Assembly: GCA_023213395.1 (NCBI GenBank)
Contig: CM041465.1
Coordinates: 156,371,741-156,435,740 of the forward strand
Source of the DNA: Cycas panzhihuaensis
Lineage: Eukaryota > Cycadophyta
DNA length: 64,000 nucleotides
Direction: 5' to 3'
Shown: positions 44,894 to 55,620 of the stretch, piece after piece
Layout of the letters: every line of letters starts with the position of its first letter
Position numbering within the stretch: the stretch's first letter is position 1
Made by a program: the position numbers and the translations under genes
The notes under the pieces: generated by a model
Database searches by the model: none
What the model saw: the letters and a program-made list of their open reading frames with translations, nothing else
What the model was told of the DNA's origin: nothing

Positions 44894-46241
44894 GTTCTTA
44901 CTAGGAGGTAAAGGGAGTAAATCCTAAGTTGAATTCTCTTTTAAAGCATCAATTTCAGCTTGCATTGCTATTGCCATGTTGGCTTGATACTTGCTTGTTT
45001 AAATGCTTTTGGGTCATCACTGGCCATAACGTTGGCCATTAGGGTAAAGTTTGCTTGAAGCTTTTGTGAATGAGTTCTTCTAGTATCTGAAGGATTACCA
45101 GCATCAGAACTAGCATCAAAAAGAGTTTTTTGAGCCAAAACAGGTTGTTTACTATTGTTAGGTTGTCGTTTAGGAGAAGTAGGTTGACTAGTTGTAGATG
45201 AGGTTGAGGTAGGTGGTTTGTTTAAGGTCCAATTTTGGACTTGAGTGGAGAAGGACTCAATTGTTTCAGGGTTAGCTTGTTTTTCAGAGGGGTTAACTCA
45301 GTAAGTGTTAGTTAACAAGTTTTCGACTCGTAATTCAACATAAGAAGTGTTTGATGAAGAACCTCCTTCATTGAATACAACATCACGTAGGATTGAAATC
45401 TTATGAGTGATTGGCTTTAGAAGTTTGTAAGCTTTGCTTTCTTCACTGTAACTAATGAAGATATATTTGAAACTTTTAGGATCAAGTTTTTGTCGTTTTT
45501 CTTTGGGAACATGCCCCCAAGCAATGCTTTCAAAGATTCTTAGATGCTTAATAGAAGGTTTACGACTAGACCATTTCTGTTATGGCGTAATATTCTGTAA
45601 AGATTTGCTTGGTAAGCGGTTTAAAAGATAGTTGAATCAAGTAATTGCTTCTGCCCACAACTTTAAGTCAAGACCTTTTGCATGTAGCATGCATCTAGTC
45701 ATTTTAACAAGGGTACGTGTTTTGCATTCAACAACATCGTTTTGTTGAGGGGTATACACTACAGAATGTTGAAATCGTATTTCATGCTTCTTGTAATAAG
45801 AAGTAAACTTGTTGCTTAGGTACTTTTTTGTATTGTCAAATCTAAAGATTTTAATTTTAGAGTTGGTTTAATTTTCGACTAAAGTTTTAAATTCAACAAA
45901 GATGTCAAATACTTGATTCCTTGTTTTTGGCATGTACACCTAGTATTTTCTGGAGAAATCATTGATGAATGTGACAAAATATCTGCTTTCAGAGTACAAA
46001 GGTACTTGGAATGGACCGCAGATATCAGAGTGTACAAGTTAAAGTTGAGCTTTTGCTCAAAAAGTAGTGTGATTTGGAAAGGGGCCCATGTGTTGTTTTT
46101 CTGTAACACAGGCTTCACAAACACCATAGACCCTGTTTAAGAGGGGTAAGCCATGAACCATATCATGCTTACTCAAGTACTAGAGTTTGCCATAGCTCGT
46201 ATGGCCAAACTGGGCATGCCATAGCTTACTGATAGGGTCAA
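44894..46241 (-). pseudogene. Copia-10 integrase and linker, degenerate
   Basis: It parallels Copia-7 at 24140-24960 base for base in places (for example the GATGTCAAATACTTG and AACAACATCGTTTTGTTG stretches). The integrase core is about 45700-46140 and the acidic linker about 44900-45400. Stops are frequent. The sequence ends abruptly in the zinc-domain region at 46241, where LTR begins. Confidence 0.82.
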
Positions 46242-46579
46242 ATAAAAAACCACCTCAGAAAGTAAATAAGTATTAATATATAAAATATACATTACAAGGA
46301 TAGTTAGATGAGGATCTCATCCTCTCTTAGCAATTGTGTAGCCTCCTCCTATAGCATTAAATACCTGGTCAATCTCACCATCCTACATGACCTCAAATTT
46401 GACCATTCTCCTGACTATTCTCCCCTCTTTCCTAGAATCTAGGAAGAGAGATAAAAATGGAAGATAGAGGTTCGCTGGAAATTGGCAGTTTCCATTTCAA
46501 CGAACCATATAACTTATTAATATAATTAATCATAAAGCAACATTAGAGAATATAAAGCTTAACATTAATATTTCTAACA
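46242..46579 (-). repeat. Copia-10 5' LTR, truncated (338 bp)
   Basis: It matches 43058-43392 of the 3' LTR closely, beginning ATAAAAAACCACCTCA and ending ATTTCTAACA. The inner part next to the primer-binding site is missing. Confidence 0.92.
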
Positions 46580-46639
46580 CTAATAAAAACTATCTACCAT
46601 TAAATCCCAATTTATTAATTTTGTCTTTTCATAATGGTT

Positions 46640-47060
46640 GTACTAGACTATAGAAATGCCTCTAAGAGTTGATCCCCAATATTGTGCCCATTCCTTTTTT
46701 TGGAATTTTATTAGCTGTCCATATCTAAACACAATTCTGCACATACAAATGAGGGTCATCTCCATTCCAAAACATGGGCAATTCTATTTCATGATTATGA
46801 AATCTATTTGGAAAATTTCTACTGATTTCTTCCCAAGAATTAAATTCTTTTACATACGCAACATACCATAAACATGCTTGACCTGTTAAAGAACAAGAAA
46901 ACACAAGATACCAAAAGTTCTACTGCCATTTATTTTTCATTATCTTAATACATTAATCCAAATGCATTTTTGCTTGCCCCAATTGGCTGCAATATTTAGA
47001 AAGTTCATTGAACTTCTTAGCCCAGGCCACATTTTCTTGAGTAATTTGCAAGTCTCTTTC
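46640..47060 (-). pseudogene. Gag-like stretch in Gypsy-9 between protease and Copia-10
   Basis: The minus strand reads VAWAKKFNELSKYCSQLGQA, then SLTGQACLWYVAYVKEFNSW and EISRNFPNRFHNHEIEMT, a W..F..F pattern like a gypsy gag (Retrotrans_gag). RT would be expected in this place. It may be a second, rearranged gag copy or part of the extra frame of a related element. Confidence 0.4.
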
Positions 47061-47309
47061 TTCTCAAACATCTTGTGGCAATTCCAACTAAATTACTACA
47101 TCTTCCATGTTCTCCTCATCTAAAGAGTCTGCATACATTTCTAAATGATAAAATAGAGCAAGTTTTGCTTCCTCCCATGCATTGTGAAGCTAGTTTAGCA
47201 TATAAGACGATGATGGACTACTTGGCAGGGCTGATTGGATCTAGAATGTTGTTTTTGAGCAAGAGCTAACTGTCGATTCTACTATGGCTATTATGGACGA
47301 GGCTTTTGC

Positions 47310-47675
47310 TTAATCTTTAATTTTCTCAATTTGTGGTCCATCTGAACATAAGGGAAAAGTAACCATCTTATTTCCAGCCAAAAGTGTAAAAGTATGTTTT
47401 CCCCAATCTTGAAGGGCTTTTGTTGCCAACAACCAAGGTCTTCCCAACAATGTTGGGTAAGTCCTTCTTTGGCCTTGCATCCTGACAACTGAAAAATCTA
47501 GCAAAACAATCATTCCTACAATAGTCATTGGAACATTCAATAAGGTACCCATAGGTCTAACCTGCAATTGGTTAGCTAGCCCGATTGAATAGTCTGGGGA
47601 AACCGCATTAGGCCTTCCCAAAGCTATCCAAGAGGATCCCAATAGCACATTCACCCCTGAGCCCCCATCAACCAA
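47310..47675 (-). pseudogene. Gypsy-9 aspartic protease
   Basis: Open for 121 codons: MVDGGSGVNVLLGSSW contains the active-site region (Asp then Gly-Gly-Ser), followed by ANQLQVRPMGTLLNVPMTIV and LLGRPWLLATKA, the second conserved block. It lies correctly after the zinc knuckle. The segment 47668-47874 (DFLTELGVSIPISIVFRWW) precedes it. Confidence 0.85.
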
Positions 47676-48012
47676 TTGTTTTACACAAAATTGTCCCCAA
47701 AACTATCATTGGATCTCTTGGGTCAACTCTAGTATCCTTAATAGCCCTTAGTACTGGTTTCTTAATTTGCTCTAGTATTAGCTGTTGGAAGTAGCTAGCT
47801 TCCCACCACCTAAAAACAATAGATATAGGAATTGAAACTCCTAACTCAGTAAGAAAATCTTTAACTGCTTGCAACCGCTGCCAAGGATTCGTACCTTCTT
47901 GTGCAGGTTGTCCTTGAACCAGTCTTCTTTTATAATATTGGCTTTTAAATCATTGCTCCTGTTGGACTTCGCCCATGGCCTCTTGAAAAATCTTCACCGC
48001 TTCTTGAAGTCA

Positions 48013-48330
48013 TCATTTTTCTATTGTTGGGTTTAGAAAATTGTCTTGAAGAGGAGGCCCTATTGTTTTGCCACTATGTGTTTGCAAATACATTGCTACT
48101 TCTTTGTTCATAACAACATCCACCAAATTAGCGTTCTGCACTTTAGTGTTCTTTGGATAATTTGCCCATTTGTGATCCACTAGTCTGCATTCTTCACAAA
48201 TAAACTCTCCTCCTTTTTTCTCCAACAAACATTTAGATTTGTAAGGCCCCCATCTTTGACATAAAAAGCAATTAATTGGCTTTGGTTTGCCTTTATATTG
48301 CCTCATTGTTCCTTGTTCTGTCTTCAGCAA
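48013..48330 (-). pseudogene. Gypsy-9 zinc-knuckle region of gag
   Basis: INCFLCQRWGPYKSKC and FICEECRLVDHKWANY give two cysteine-rich knuckles. The second resembles C-X2-C-X4-H but ends in Tyr rather than Cys. This is the nucleocapsid-like part between gag and protease. Confidence 0.75.
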
Positions 48331-48883
48331 GAATATATTATGGACTTCTCCTTCATTATGCTTTGGCCTGAAAAAACACTCCCAAGTACTATGGTTGTTT
48401 CGTTGGCAATTTTCACACTATTTTAAAAGTCCACTATGTTCATTCTTCAAATGTCCTTACTAATTGCAAGGTGGGTGACACCAAATATTTTTTCTTGATT
48501 TTTCCATGCATAAACGTGACAGTTCTACAAATAGCTTGTCCAATTCTTGATTCTATTGCATACTTGCTGGAACAAAAACTGGTGGCTATTGCTTCAATGC
48601 TTCAACCTCCTTCTTCAAAGCCTCAATTTCTGGATTTGTACCCATTTGTAGTATTTGTAAGAATTGTATTCCAACGCCCATTATTGGAGAATATATTGAG
48701 GATTGTGTTGCCATTTGAAAGTAAGTTGACTTCATCTAATTTTCAAATTTTAAGGTTAACTCTCTTACCTACTCATAATTGTTCACTGGGTGCAACATTA
48801 CTTTGTCTCTGAGCTGCGATATCAATCCCTGCATAAAATACTTCATAGCAAGCATAGGATTTATTGCCATAGAAGATTGCATT

Positions 48884-49324
48884 TTATTTTCCATCAAAGT
48901 CATTCACAGACTCTCCGAGATATTGTCGGATTTCTTCCAAAGCCTTTAATATGGCTATTGGATCCTTGAGCTTTTGGAATCTATCCAAAAATTGAGTTTG
49001 CAATTGATCTCGACTAAATTGTTGAGCTACTACGTATTGGAACCATGCAACTGCTAGTCCTCTTAACATTGAAAAGAACCAAGCTTTTATTTCATTTTGA
49101 TCTACAATTCTTTTAATTTGAATCATGTTTTTGAATAAGGCCACATGATCACCTAGTTTTTTAGATCCATCAAATTGCATAGTGGAAAAAATAGAGTCAC
49201 TTTGCACAATGATATAAGGAATCATACCTCCTTGGCTTGTTCCACCTGACATTTCACTTTGCACCCTTCCTGGCGACGTATGACTCCTTGCTCCTCCTCT
49301 CATATTGCTACCTGGACTTGCCAT
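48884..49324 (-). pseudogene. Gypsy-9 gag core
   Basis: Open for 146 codons from ATG 49324: a Gly/Ser-rich start (MASPGSNMRGGARSHTSPG), then DHVALFKNMIQIKRIVDQNE, FFSMLRGLAVAWFQYV and FSRDQLQTQFLDRFQKLKD, typical Retrotrans_gag, then LKALEEIRQYLGESVNDF. It continues in broken frames toward the knuckle at 48330. Confidence 0.9.
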
Positions 49325-49573
49325 TGGTAACTTAAAGAGGGGATTTATTATGTGACTCAGAGTTCTTATTTCAAAAAAATGGTAGTTCTAGGCTTGTTCC
49401 GCTATACTGTATACTCCTAATTTAATTAAATTTTCTTCCTATGCTGGGACTTCTTCCAAATTATATACTTTGGCTAAATTTTATTGCCAATCTTCAGGTT
49501 GAGGAAAATCCTCATTCAATACTTCCTCCTCTTGCAAGATATCTTTTGTAGTGGAATCTTCTTCTTTCAAATT

Positions 49574-49837
49574 TTACTGCCAACTTTCACCCTCAACAAA
49601 ATCTTTCTTAGTTAAATCTGGTTGTATTGGTTCCTTGTCTATGAGTTCCTCTTCCACTACACACCTTTGGTCATCTTTACTTTGTATTGCCTGCACTTCG
49701 ACAGTTCTCTCGCTAGATTCCATGCCCGTCTTTTGTTTGCTTGATTTGCCTTCATTTCTCGACTTTCTTTTCTCTATCGAGTGTGCAGATGGTCGCTTCT
49801 TCAGCTGCTTCCTTGGCATCAATACGAATCTGGGCAT
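49574..49837 (-). pseudogene. Short frame upstream of Gypsy-9 gag
   Basis: An 87-codon minus-strand frame, strongly charged (PRKQLKKRPSAHSIEKRKS, then an acidic second half). It lies between the primer-binding site and gag. It may be part of the gag precursor's N-terminus or a small upstream frame. I do not recognise it. Confidence 0.4.
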
Positions 49838-50002
49838 ACATATTCCAGGTTGGAGTCTGTCTTTATCTCAACGCTTACCACGATCATGGCACAATTCTGT
49901 GTCAACCCTAGGTAGCATGGAAGAGGACCCAAGGACCTACTCGACTTTGTCCACTATGATGTCCACCATACTTTGCCCTGGTTCAGAAGGCAACAAAACC
50001 AA

Positions 50003-50536
50003 TGTATGCCTGTCAACCTATATCTACTACATAGCAATTCTATAAATAAAATAGAATAGTAGCATAAGATCAACCAAAGCGAACACAAACCATGATCATT
50101 GTATTAATGATGGGTTGCATCTAGTCCTCTCACAACTAGATGTAAACCCGAAATAGTACACAAGGTTGTAACTAATGCAATACAGTAGGACTTAATTACA
50201 ATTTGTACAGGCACATAATGCTCAGTACTCAAATTCAACTAGTACTCGCACACGCCATACCCCCTACGACTACCCATTACATAATTATATTCCTGTTTTG
50301 TAACTGTCGAATGTTAGAGTAGTTATGGTTCTACAGTTGGTTGCAACTGCTTCCAATCGTTTACTGCTTTGTTGCAGTTGCTCAAGTTGTTATTGTTAAG
50401 GCCGGCATAACTGCGGGTCAAATCACCCTCCTTCCACCCGATGTTGCAACTACTTGGTCGTAACAGACTTTCCTTTTAATTCTTGTTTTTCGCAACCTTG
50501 GTTTATGTTGCAACCAACATAATTCCCCAACACATA
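50003..50536 (-). repeat. Gypsy-9 5' LTR (534 bp)
   Basis: TGTATGCCTGTC to CCCAACACATA (canonical CA has become TA). Three perfect GTTGCAAC sites remain and a fourth is mutated to GTTGTAAC. Next to it on the minus strand is TTGGTTTTGTTGCC, a weak match to a tRNA-Asp type primer-binding site (TGGCGCCGTTGCC). Confidence 0.9.
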
Positions 50537-50717
50537 GTATCATCACTAGCTCTAATCTCAATGGGATGTGTGTTTCATACCATACAACTTTCTAAGAAAT
50601 GAGGTTATGAATCCATATCGTATAAGCATTACTCATGCACATAAAAGTAACCAAGGAGAAGACTCACTCAACCCTCGAGGGAACTCGCTCAATCTTCATA
50701 GGATGAGGGCCTTGCTC
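50537..50717 (-). repeat. Gypsy-6 5' LTR, middle part
   Basis: It continues the Gypsy-6 LTR after Gypsy-9 (GTATCATCACTAGCTC, AATGGGATGTGTGTTTCATAC) up to TGCTC at 50713-50717, the Copia-11 TSD. Confidence 0.9.
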
Positions 50718-51263
50718 TATTAAACCTTTATGTTTACATGTTAAGTAATGTGCTTTATAACGTTTTATTATTGTACTTTATGTTAGTGTGACTTATCACT
50801 TAAGCGAAAATGCACACGCACATTCTTTCTAATGACATAAAATTGTAACTTGAGGATCAATGTACCCCTCATGCATCTTTGCTCACAAGAGAGCCCAAAG
50901 AACACTTGTTCCTCATGCATCTAGCATACCTTGCATGTTTGACATTCGTCAAATATGCAGTGTCTCAAAGTCTCTCCTTATAATCTATATATTGAGACTA
51001 ATTCTCATGTATATAGATATAAGAGTGTGTAGTATTGTTATGTTACTAGTTTTGCTAATTAAGTATTCCTTCTTATTTGGAGATTGGATCAATTCCTTCT
51101 CCTCCATATTGATGTCCTCATGCTTGTGATCTTCATGATTATGCTTGCTCATAGTGCTCATTTTCATACTAGCTTTAATAGATGCTAATCATCTTCATTC
51201 TCAAGCATATCTTTCCTCTCTTTTAAATCCTTAAGGCCTCAGGCTTAATTTCCATTCTCAACA
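50718..51263 (+). repeat. Copia-11 5' LTR (546 bp)
   Basis: TATTAAACCTTTATG (canonical TG has become TA) to CATTCTCAACA. It pairs with 62174-62709. Frames inside it (for example 50860-51129) have no coding character. Confidence 0.93.
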
Positions 51264-51328
51264 TTTGGTATCAGAGCCTTGTGAGAGGAGTCTTTTCTGT
51301 TAGTTTTCTTAGATTTGTGAGAGTGTTC
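51264..51328 (+). other. Copia-11 primer-binding site and leader start
   Basis: TGGTATCAGAGC lies at 51266-51277, two bases inside the LTR. The leader is cut at 51328 by Copia-12. Confidence 0.9.
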
Positions 51329-51530
51329 TGTTAAGGGGTAATGTTTTATCAAAGAGTCCTTAATCATGTAATTAATACATGTAATCATGACATGTGTCAT
51401 ATTATTAGAGGTTGGTTATATACCAAGTTATAATGGTTACCAACCCAATCATGTATTTAAGGAATTCATCCTCTCAATAAAGTTGTTGAGTTCTCTTATC
51501 AGCTTTCTGCCTCCTAATTTCAAGTTAACA
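51329..51530 (+). repeat. Copia-12 5' LTR (202 bp)
   Basis: TGTTAAGGGGTAATG to TTTCAAGTTAACA. A TATA-like sequence (TATTTAAGG) is at 51454-51462. Confidence 0.96.
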
Positions 51531-51542
51531 TGGTATTAGAGC

Positions 51543-52189
51543 AGGCCTGACCCTAACTACTCGTTTGAAAGAGGAAGTCCTGATTCCTGAAGACTAGTCA
51601 AGGGTCCAAGAAGGGAGACAAGTCTGGATGCTCTCCAACACTGAAGAGGAACATTAAATCACTGTGTACGGAACTATACGGAACCATATGGACATCATTT
51701 TTTCAAAGTTATCAGATCGAGACGAAACTTGGTGGGCAGATAGATCAGAGGACGCTCATCATCTTTCTCTTCTACATCGAAGGCATTTGAAGTTATTTCA
51801 GAGGTCTAATTGACCACGCACCAATTTGCATGGGATTGAAGGAAAAAAATCTGAATCTCTTCGAGATCAAGACTAAAACCGGGTAATAACAATCTTAAAT
51901 TCTTTGAATGACTGTTATTAATTGATTTGAATCAATCTTGTGTGATTTCATTGAGTATTTTGCTCAATATTTTCTAAATCGAACTAAAACCCTAGCTGCC
52001 CGTGTTTGCTTTCGAGGCTATTTTCTACCATCTGAAAAAAGATCTTGAAAAACTAACTTCAAATCTAGATAGGCGACGAAGAAACCTCTCTTTTGAGGTC
52101 ACTTTGCTCAGGTCCGTACACTTAGGGTTTTGTACAAAAATTCGTACAATTGTACAGTCAATCCAATCCAGTTCTCTCTCTTCTCATTA
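51543..52189 (+). other. Copia-12 5' leader
   Basis: About 650 bp of untranslated leader before gag. It contains repeated GTACGGAAC/CGTACA-like motifs also seen in the Copia-2 leader. Confidence 0.8.
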
Positions 52190-53130
52190 ATGATGCCTGC
52201 TCCACTGTTTGGCCTCTCTGAACAAGATAAACTTACTAAAAGTAACTATCATATCTGGAAGATAAAGATCGAAACCTTGCTTAGGGCTCATAATGCTTGG
52301 AATGCTGCCCTTGGTGTTGAAACTAAGCCTAATGATGCCAGTGCTGCTTTGCCTGGTTGGTTGGAGAGCGACAATGCAGGTGTCATCATTCTTAAATTGT
52401 CAGTATCTGACTCTCTATTGGTTTATGTGGAAAAATTGACCTCTACATCAAGTATTTGGAAATGCTTTAAAAACTTGTTTGGTCAGAAAAACAAAGCCCG
52501 GATATTCACCTTGAAAGAAGAATTGTACAAGTTGCACATGAGAGAACATGAAACAGTGACTGAATTCATACATAAAGTCACTTCATTTAGAAATGGACTT
52601 TTGAGTGTTGGAGAAATTTTGTTCGAACATGAACTTGTCTAGATGGTAGCTAGTAAATTACCAAAAAATTTTGATGTAACAATCAACACCATTACAAACA
52701 ATAATTAGATTGATACGATGACCCTTGACGAGTTGACTGGAATTCTGCTTAGACAGGAACAAAGAAATAGACGATATGAAGACTCAGTAGAGCTTGAAGA
52801 TGCGTTTGCTTCCAGATTAAATCTAGGACCACGAGGATGAAATCATACATGTGGAAGGGGACATACTCTAGATTCTAGGAGTTTTGCTCGTGATCGATAT
52901 TTGGACAACAGGGGATGAGGACGAGGTCATGATTCTAAGATATGTTTTAACTATGGTAGATCTAGACACTTCGCCAGTACTTGTAGAGCATTCAATGTGT
53001 GTTATCATTATGGACAGACAGGAAATTATCCCTATCAATGTCCTCAGAGAAGAACTGACATTCAGAGAGGGAAAAGACCAATGGACAGCTACAACAAAGA
53101 ATAGACTCAAGAAGATGAAGAAGAGATAGC
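52190..53130 (+). pseudogene. Copia-12 gag
   Basis: ATG at 52190 (MMPAPLFGLSEQDKLTKSNY, then HIWKIKIETLLRAHNAWN) was chosen over the upstream in-frame ATG at 52130 because it matches the family start. The frame is open to a TAG at 52640-52642, then continues (LPKNFDVTINTIT, LDELTGILLRQEQRNRRYED). Two knuckle-like motifs follow near 52940-53030, CFNYGRSRHFASTC and CYHYGQTGNYPYQC, both with a Cys replaced by Tyr. Confidence 0.92.
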
Positions 53131-53480
53131 ATTTGTAGTTGCCTTATCAATAGGATTAAAGGAAATCAATACTTGGTTCATCGACTTTGGAGCTTCACGA
53201 TCTGTTTGTGTACAGGGTAGTATAAAGAAAATTAGAAATGTTTTGTTGGTCCCTGACCTCAAACTGAATCTTTTGTCTGTCTCACAACTTAGCAAAAAGG
53301 GGCTAAAAACAGTATTTGATGAAGATGGTCTTTGTCTGATACTAGACATGAAAAATAATGGGGAAACAATTGCCAAAGGTATTAAGAGTAATGATCTATA
53401 CAAATTGGTTTCAGATCCTGTAATACCCAGTCCAGATCCAAAAGCTTGTACTGTTGTGAATCTTGATAATAAAATGTAGC
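53131..53480 (+). pseudogene. Copia-12 protease, internally deleted
   Basis: WFIDFGASRSVCVQG is the active-site region (DSGAS with Ser replaced by Phe). It runs within a few codons into RNVLLVPDLKLNLLSVSQLS (53243-53479), the pre-integrase boundary. About 60 residues normally between these blocks are missing near 53215. Confidence 0.85.
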
Positions 53481-54680
53481 ATTTGAAGTATGGGCATCTT
53501 CTAGTAGAAACCTTAAAGAAAATGAAAAAATATGATACGATGCATGGATTGCCTAACATTTCTTCAGAAAATTTTGTATGTACAGGATGCTAATTTGGAA
53601 AAAATCATAAATTACCTTTCAAAGGAAGTAAGTGGAGATCACAAAATAAATTGGAACTGGTTCATACAGATCTCTGCGGACCACTTACATCACTTTCAAT
53701 AAATGGTTGTAGGTACTTCCTAACTTTCATTGATGATTTTACCAGAAAAGTCTGGGTATGTTTTCTTCACAATAAATCAGAGGTCTTTGAAATCTTTAAA
53801 GAATTTAAAGCAGAAGTAGAACTTGAATTAGACTCTAAAATAAAGTATATCAGATCAGATGGAGGAGGAGAATATATCTCCAATGAGTTTCTAGTATATT
53901 GCAAAAGGAATGGAATTTGAAGAGAGGTTACCACACCTTATACTCCACAGTCAAACGGGGTTGCTGAAAGGAAAAATAAAACCCTAGTGGAAATGGCTCA
54001 TAGCATGGTACATGAAACACAGGTTCCAAAGTCATATTGGGCAGAAGCTATGAACACAACCTGCTATCTTGTAAATAGAAGTCCAACTAAAGTACTGGAA
54101 AACATCACTCCAGAGGAAGCGTGGATAGGTAGGAAACCTGATGTTAGCTCTCTCAAAGTGTTTGGTAGTCTAGCTTATGTGCAAATACCAGACAAAAAAA
54201 AGATCAAAAATTGATGCAAAAAGTATAGAATGCATTATGATAGGATATAGCAAAAATTCAAAAGCTTATAAATGCATTGATCCAAAAACAAATAAAATAT
54301 ATGTTAGTAGAGATGTAGTTTTTGATGAAGGAAGTTTGAATTTCCAATCACAAATTAGAATAATTGAAGGAGAAACAGAGAATTCAAATAAAGAAAGCTT
54401 CACAGAAGAAGTCTCAGACATCACCACTGAAGAAATCTCATCTTGGTCATCTTACAAAGATTCAGGTGAAGAAGGAAACACAACACAGGAGGCAGAATCT
54501 CATTTGGAACATGTGGAAATAAGGGATAACTTAAAAAATGAAAAGAAACTGCCCAAATGGTTCATTAAGACCATTGGAGAAGGGGGAAGCATATTGGATC
54601 ACAAAACAAGAGGACAAAGACCAAAAGTTTTGCTTAGTGGGGTTGAACCTCAATCATTTCAAGAGGCTCAAGGTCAATTA
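53481..54680 (+). pseudogene. Copia-12 integrase and linker
   Basis: The zinc domain is degenerate near 53490-53590. The core has LVHTDLCGPLTSLSINGCRY, TFIDDFTRKVWVCFLHNKSE, IRSDGGGEYIS and QSNGVAERKNKTLVEMAHSM, so both Asp and the Glu of DDE are intact. The C-terminal part (SYWAEAMNTTCYL, ITPEEAWIGRKPDVSSLKVF) runs to 54214. A shift in an A-run near 54195 moves the frame to 54177-54683, where an acidic linker precedes RT (KVLLSGVEPQSFQEAQGQL). Confidence 0.92.
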
Positions 54681-55620
54681 TAATGGAAGGCAGCAATGGA
54701 TGCTGAAATGAATGCAATTGAAAAAAATCAGACCTGGGAACTGGTAGAACTTTCTCCAGACAAACCTGTAGTCAATTGCAGATGGGTATATAAGATCAAA
54801 GAAGGTGCAAATGGAAAGATTGAAAAATATAAAGCTCGGCTTGTGGCCAAAGGATATACCCAAACAACTAGAATAAACTTTGAAGAGACTTTTCTCACCT
54901 GTGGCTAAGTTGAACATAGTAAGAACTGTGATAGCTCTTGTAGCATTATACAACTGGAAAATTGTCCAACTAGACGTGAAGAGTGCATTCTTAAATGGTG
55001 ATCTTGAAGAAGATGTATACATGACCCAATCTAAGGGTTATGTAAGGAAAGGACAGGAACAATTAGTGTGCAAGCTAAAAGAGGCTTTGTACGGATTGAA
55101 GCAAGCTCCTCGTGCTTGGTATGCCAAATTAGATCAACGTTTGTGTAATAATGGCTTTCAACGCTATAGCTCAGATTCCAGCTTGTATACAAAGAAAAAA
55201 GGTGATCAAATCACTATAATTGATGTTTATGTAGACGATATGATATTGATCAGAAATGATGACAAGTCAATCATAGAAATGAAAGGACGGTTAGAAAAGA
55301 AATTTGAAATGACAGACCTTGGTCTTCTCAACTATTACTTGGGATTGGAAGTAAATCAACAGCAAGAATATATCTCCATCTCACAAAGTAAATACATAAA
55401 GGATCTACTGGAAAAATTCAAAATGACAGACTGTAATCCATGTGCTACACCCATAGAGATCAATTGCAACTTGGCACCAAATGAAGAAGAATAGATAGTT
55501 GATGTCACCCTGTATAGACAATTGGTCGGTAGTTTGATCTACCTTACAACTACTAGACCTGACATATCTTATTCTATCGGAGTACTCTCTAGGTACATGT
55601 AGGAACCTAGAATAAGACAT
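54681..55620 (+). pseudogene. Copia-12 reverse transcriptase
   Basis: MNAIEKNQTWELVELSPDKP, a frameshift near 54890, then FSPVAKLNIVRTVIALVALY, QLDVKSAFLNGDLEEDVYM, LKQAPRAWYAKLDQRLCNN, the catalytic DVYVDDMILI and FEMTDLGLLNYYLGLEV (open 54880-55494). A TAG at 55492-55494 and one near 55600 follow. YVDD is intact. Confidence 0.94.

Larger units (their letters stand above)
42922..46579 (-). mobile_element. Copia-10: 5'-deleted Ty1/copia element inside Gypsy-9
   Basis: Intact 3' LTR 42922-43392, RNase H, RT and integrase to 46241, then a direct jump into a partial 5' LTR (46242-46579). Flanks CTAGT (42917-42921) and CTAAT (46580-46584) are a TSD with one change. Gag, protease, primer-binding site and the inner 130 bp of the 5' LTR are deleted. 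It is the same family as Copia-7 (matching polypurine tract and RT). Confidence 0.92.
36527..50536 (-). mobile_element. Gypsy-9: large Ty3/gypsy element with 3' tandem array and extra frame, TSD GTATC
   Basis: LTRs at 36527-37061 and 50003-50536 share the ends TGTGTG/CACACA (TGTATG and CACATA in the right copy). The perfect TSD GTATC is at 36522-36526 and 50537-50541. Minus-strand order: leader frame, gag, zinc knuckle, protease, (Copia-10 insertion), RT end, RNase H, integrase, 22-bp array, extra frame, 3' LTR. There is no chromodomain. The layout with a long 3' region, array and extra frame suggests the Athila/Tat side of gypsy, but this is inference. Most of RT is absent. Confidence 0.92.

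Noticed and set aside
49551-50045. 164-codon plus-strand frame at the right end of Gypsy-9
   Set aside because: It runs antisense through the gag leader and into the LTR and shows no domain.
50860-51129. 89-codon frame, also seen at 62318-62575
   Set aside because: Both are the same piece of the Copia-11 LTRs; conservation only reflects LTR duplication. The peptide is Leu/Ile-rich without a family.
53107-53559. 150-codon minus-strand frame
   Set aside because: Antisense shadow of Copia-12 protease/pre-integrase, which is recognisable on the plus strand.
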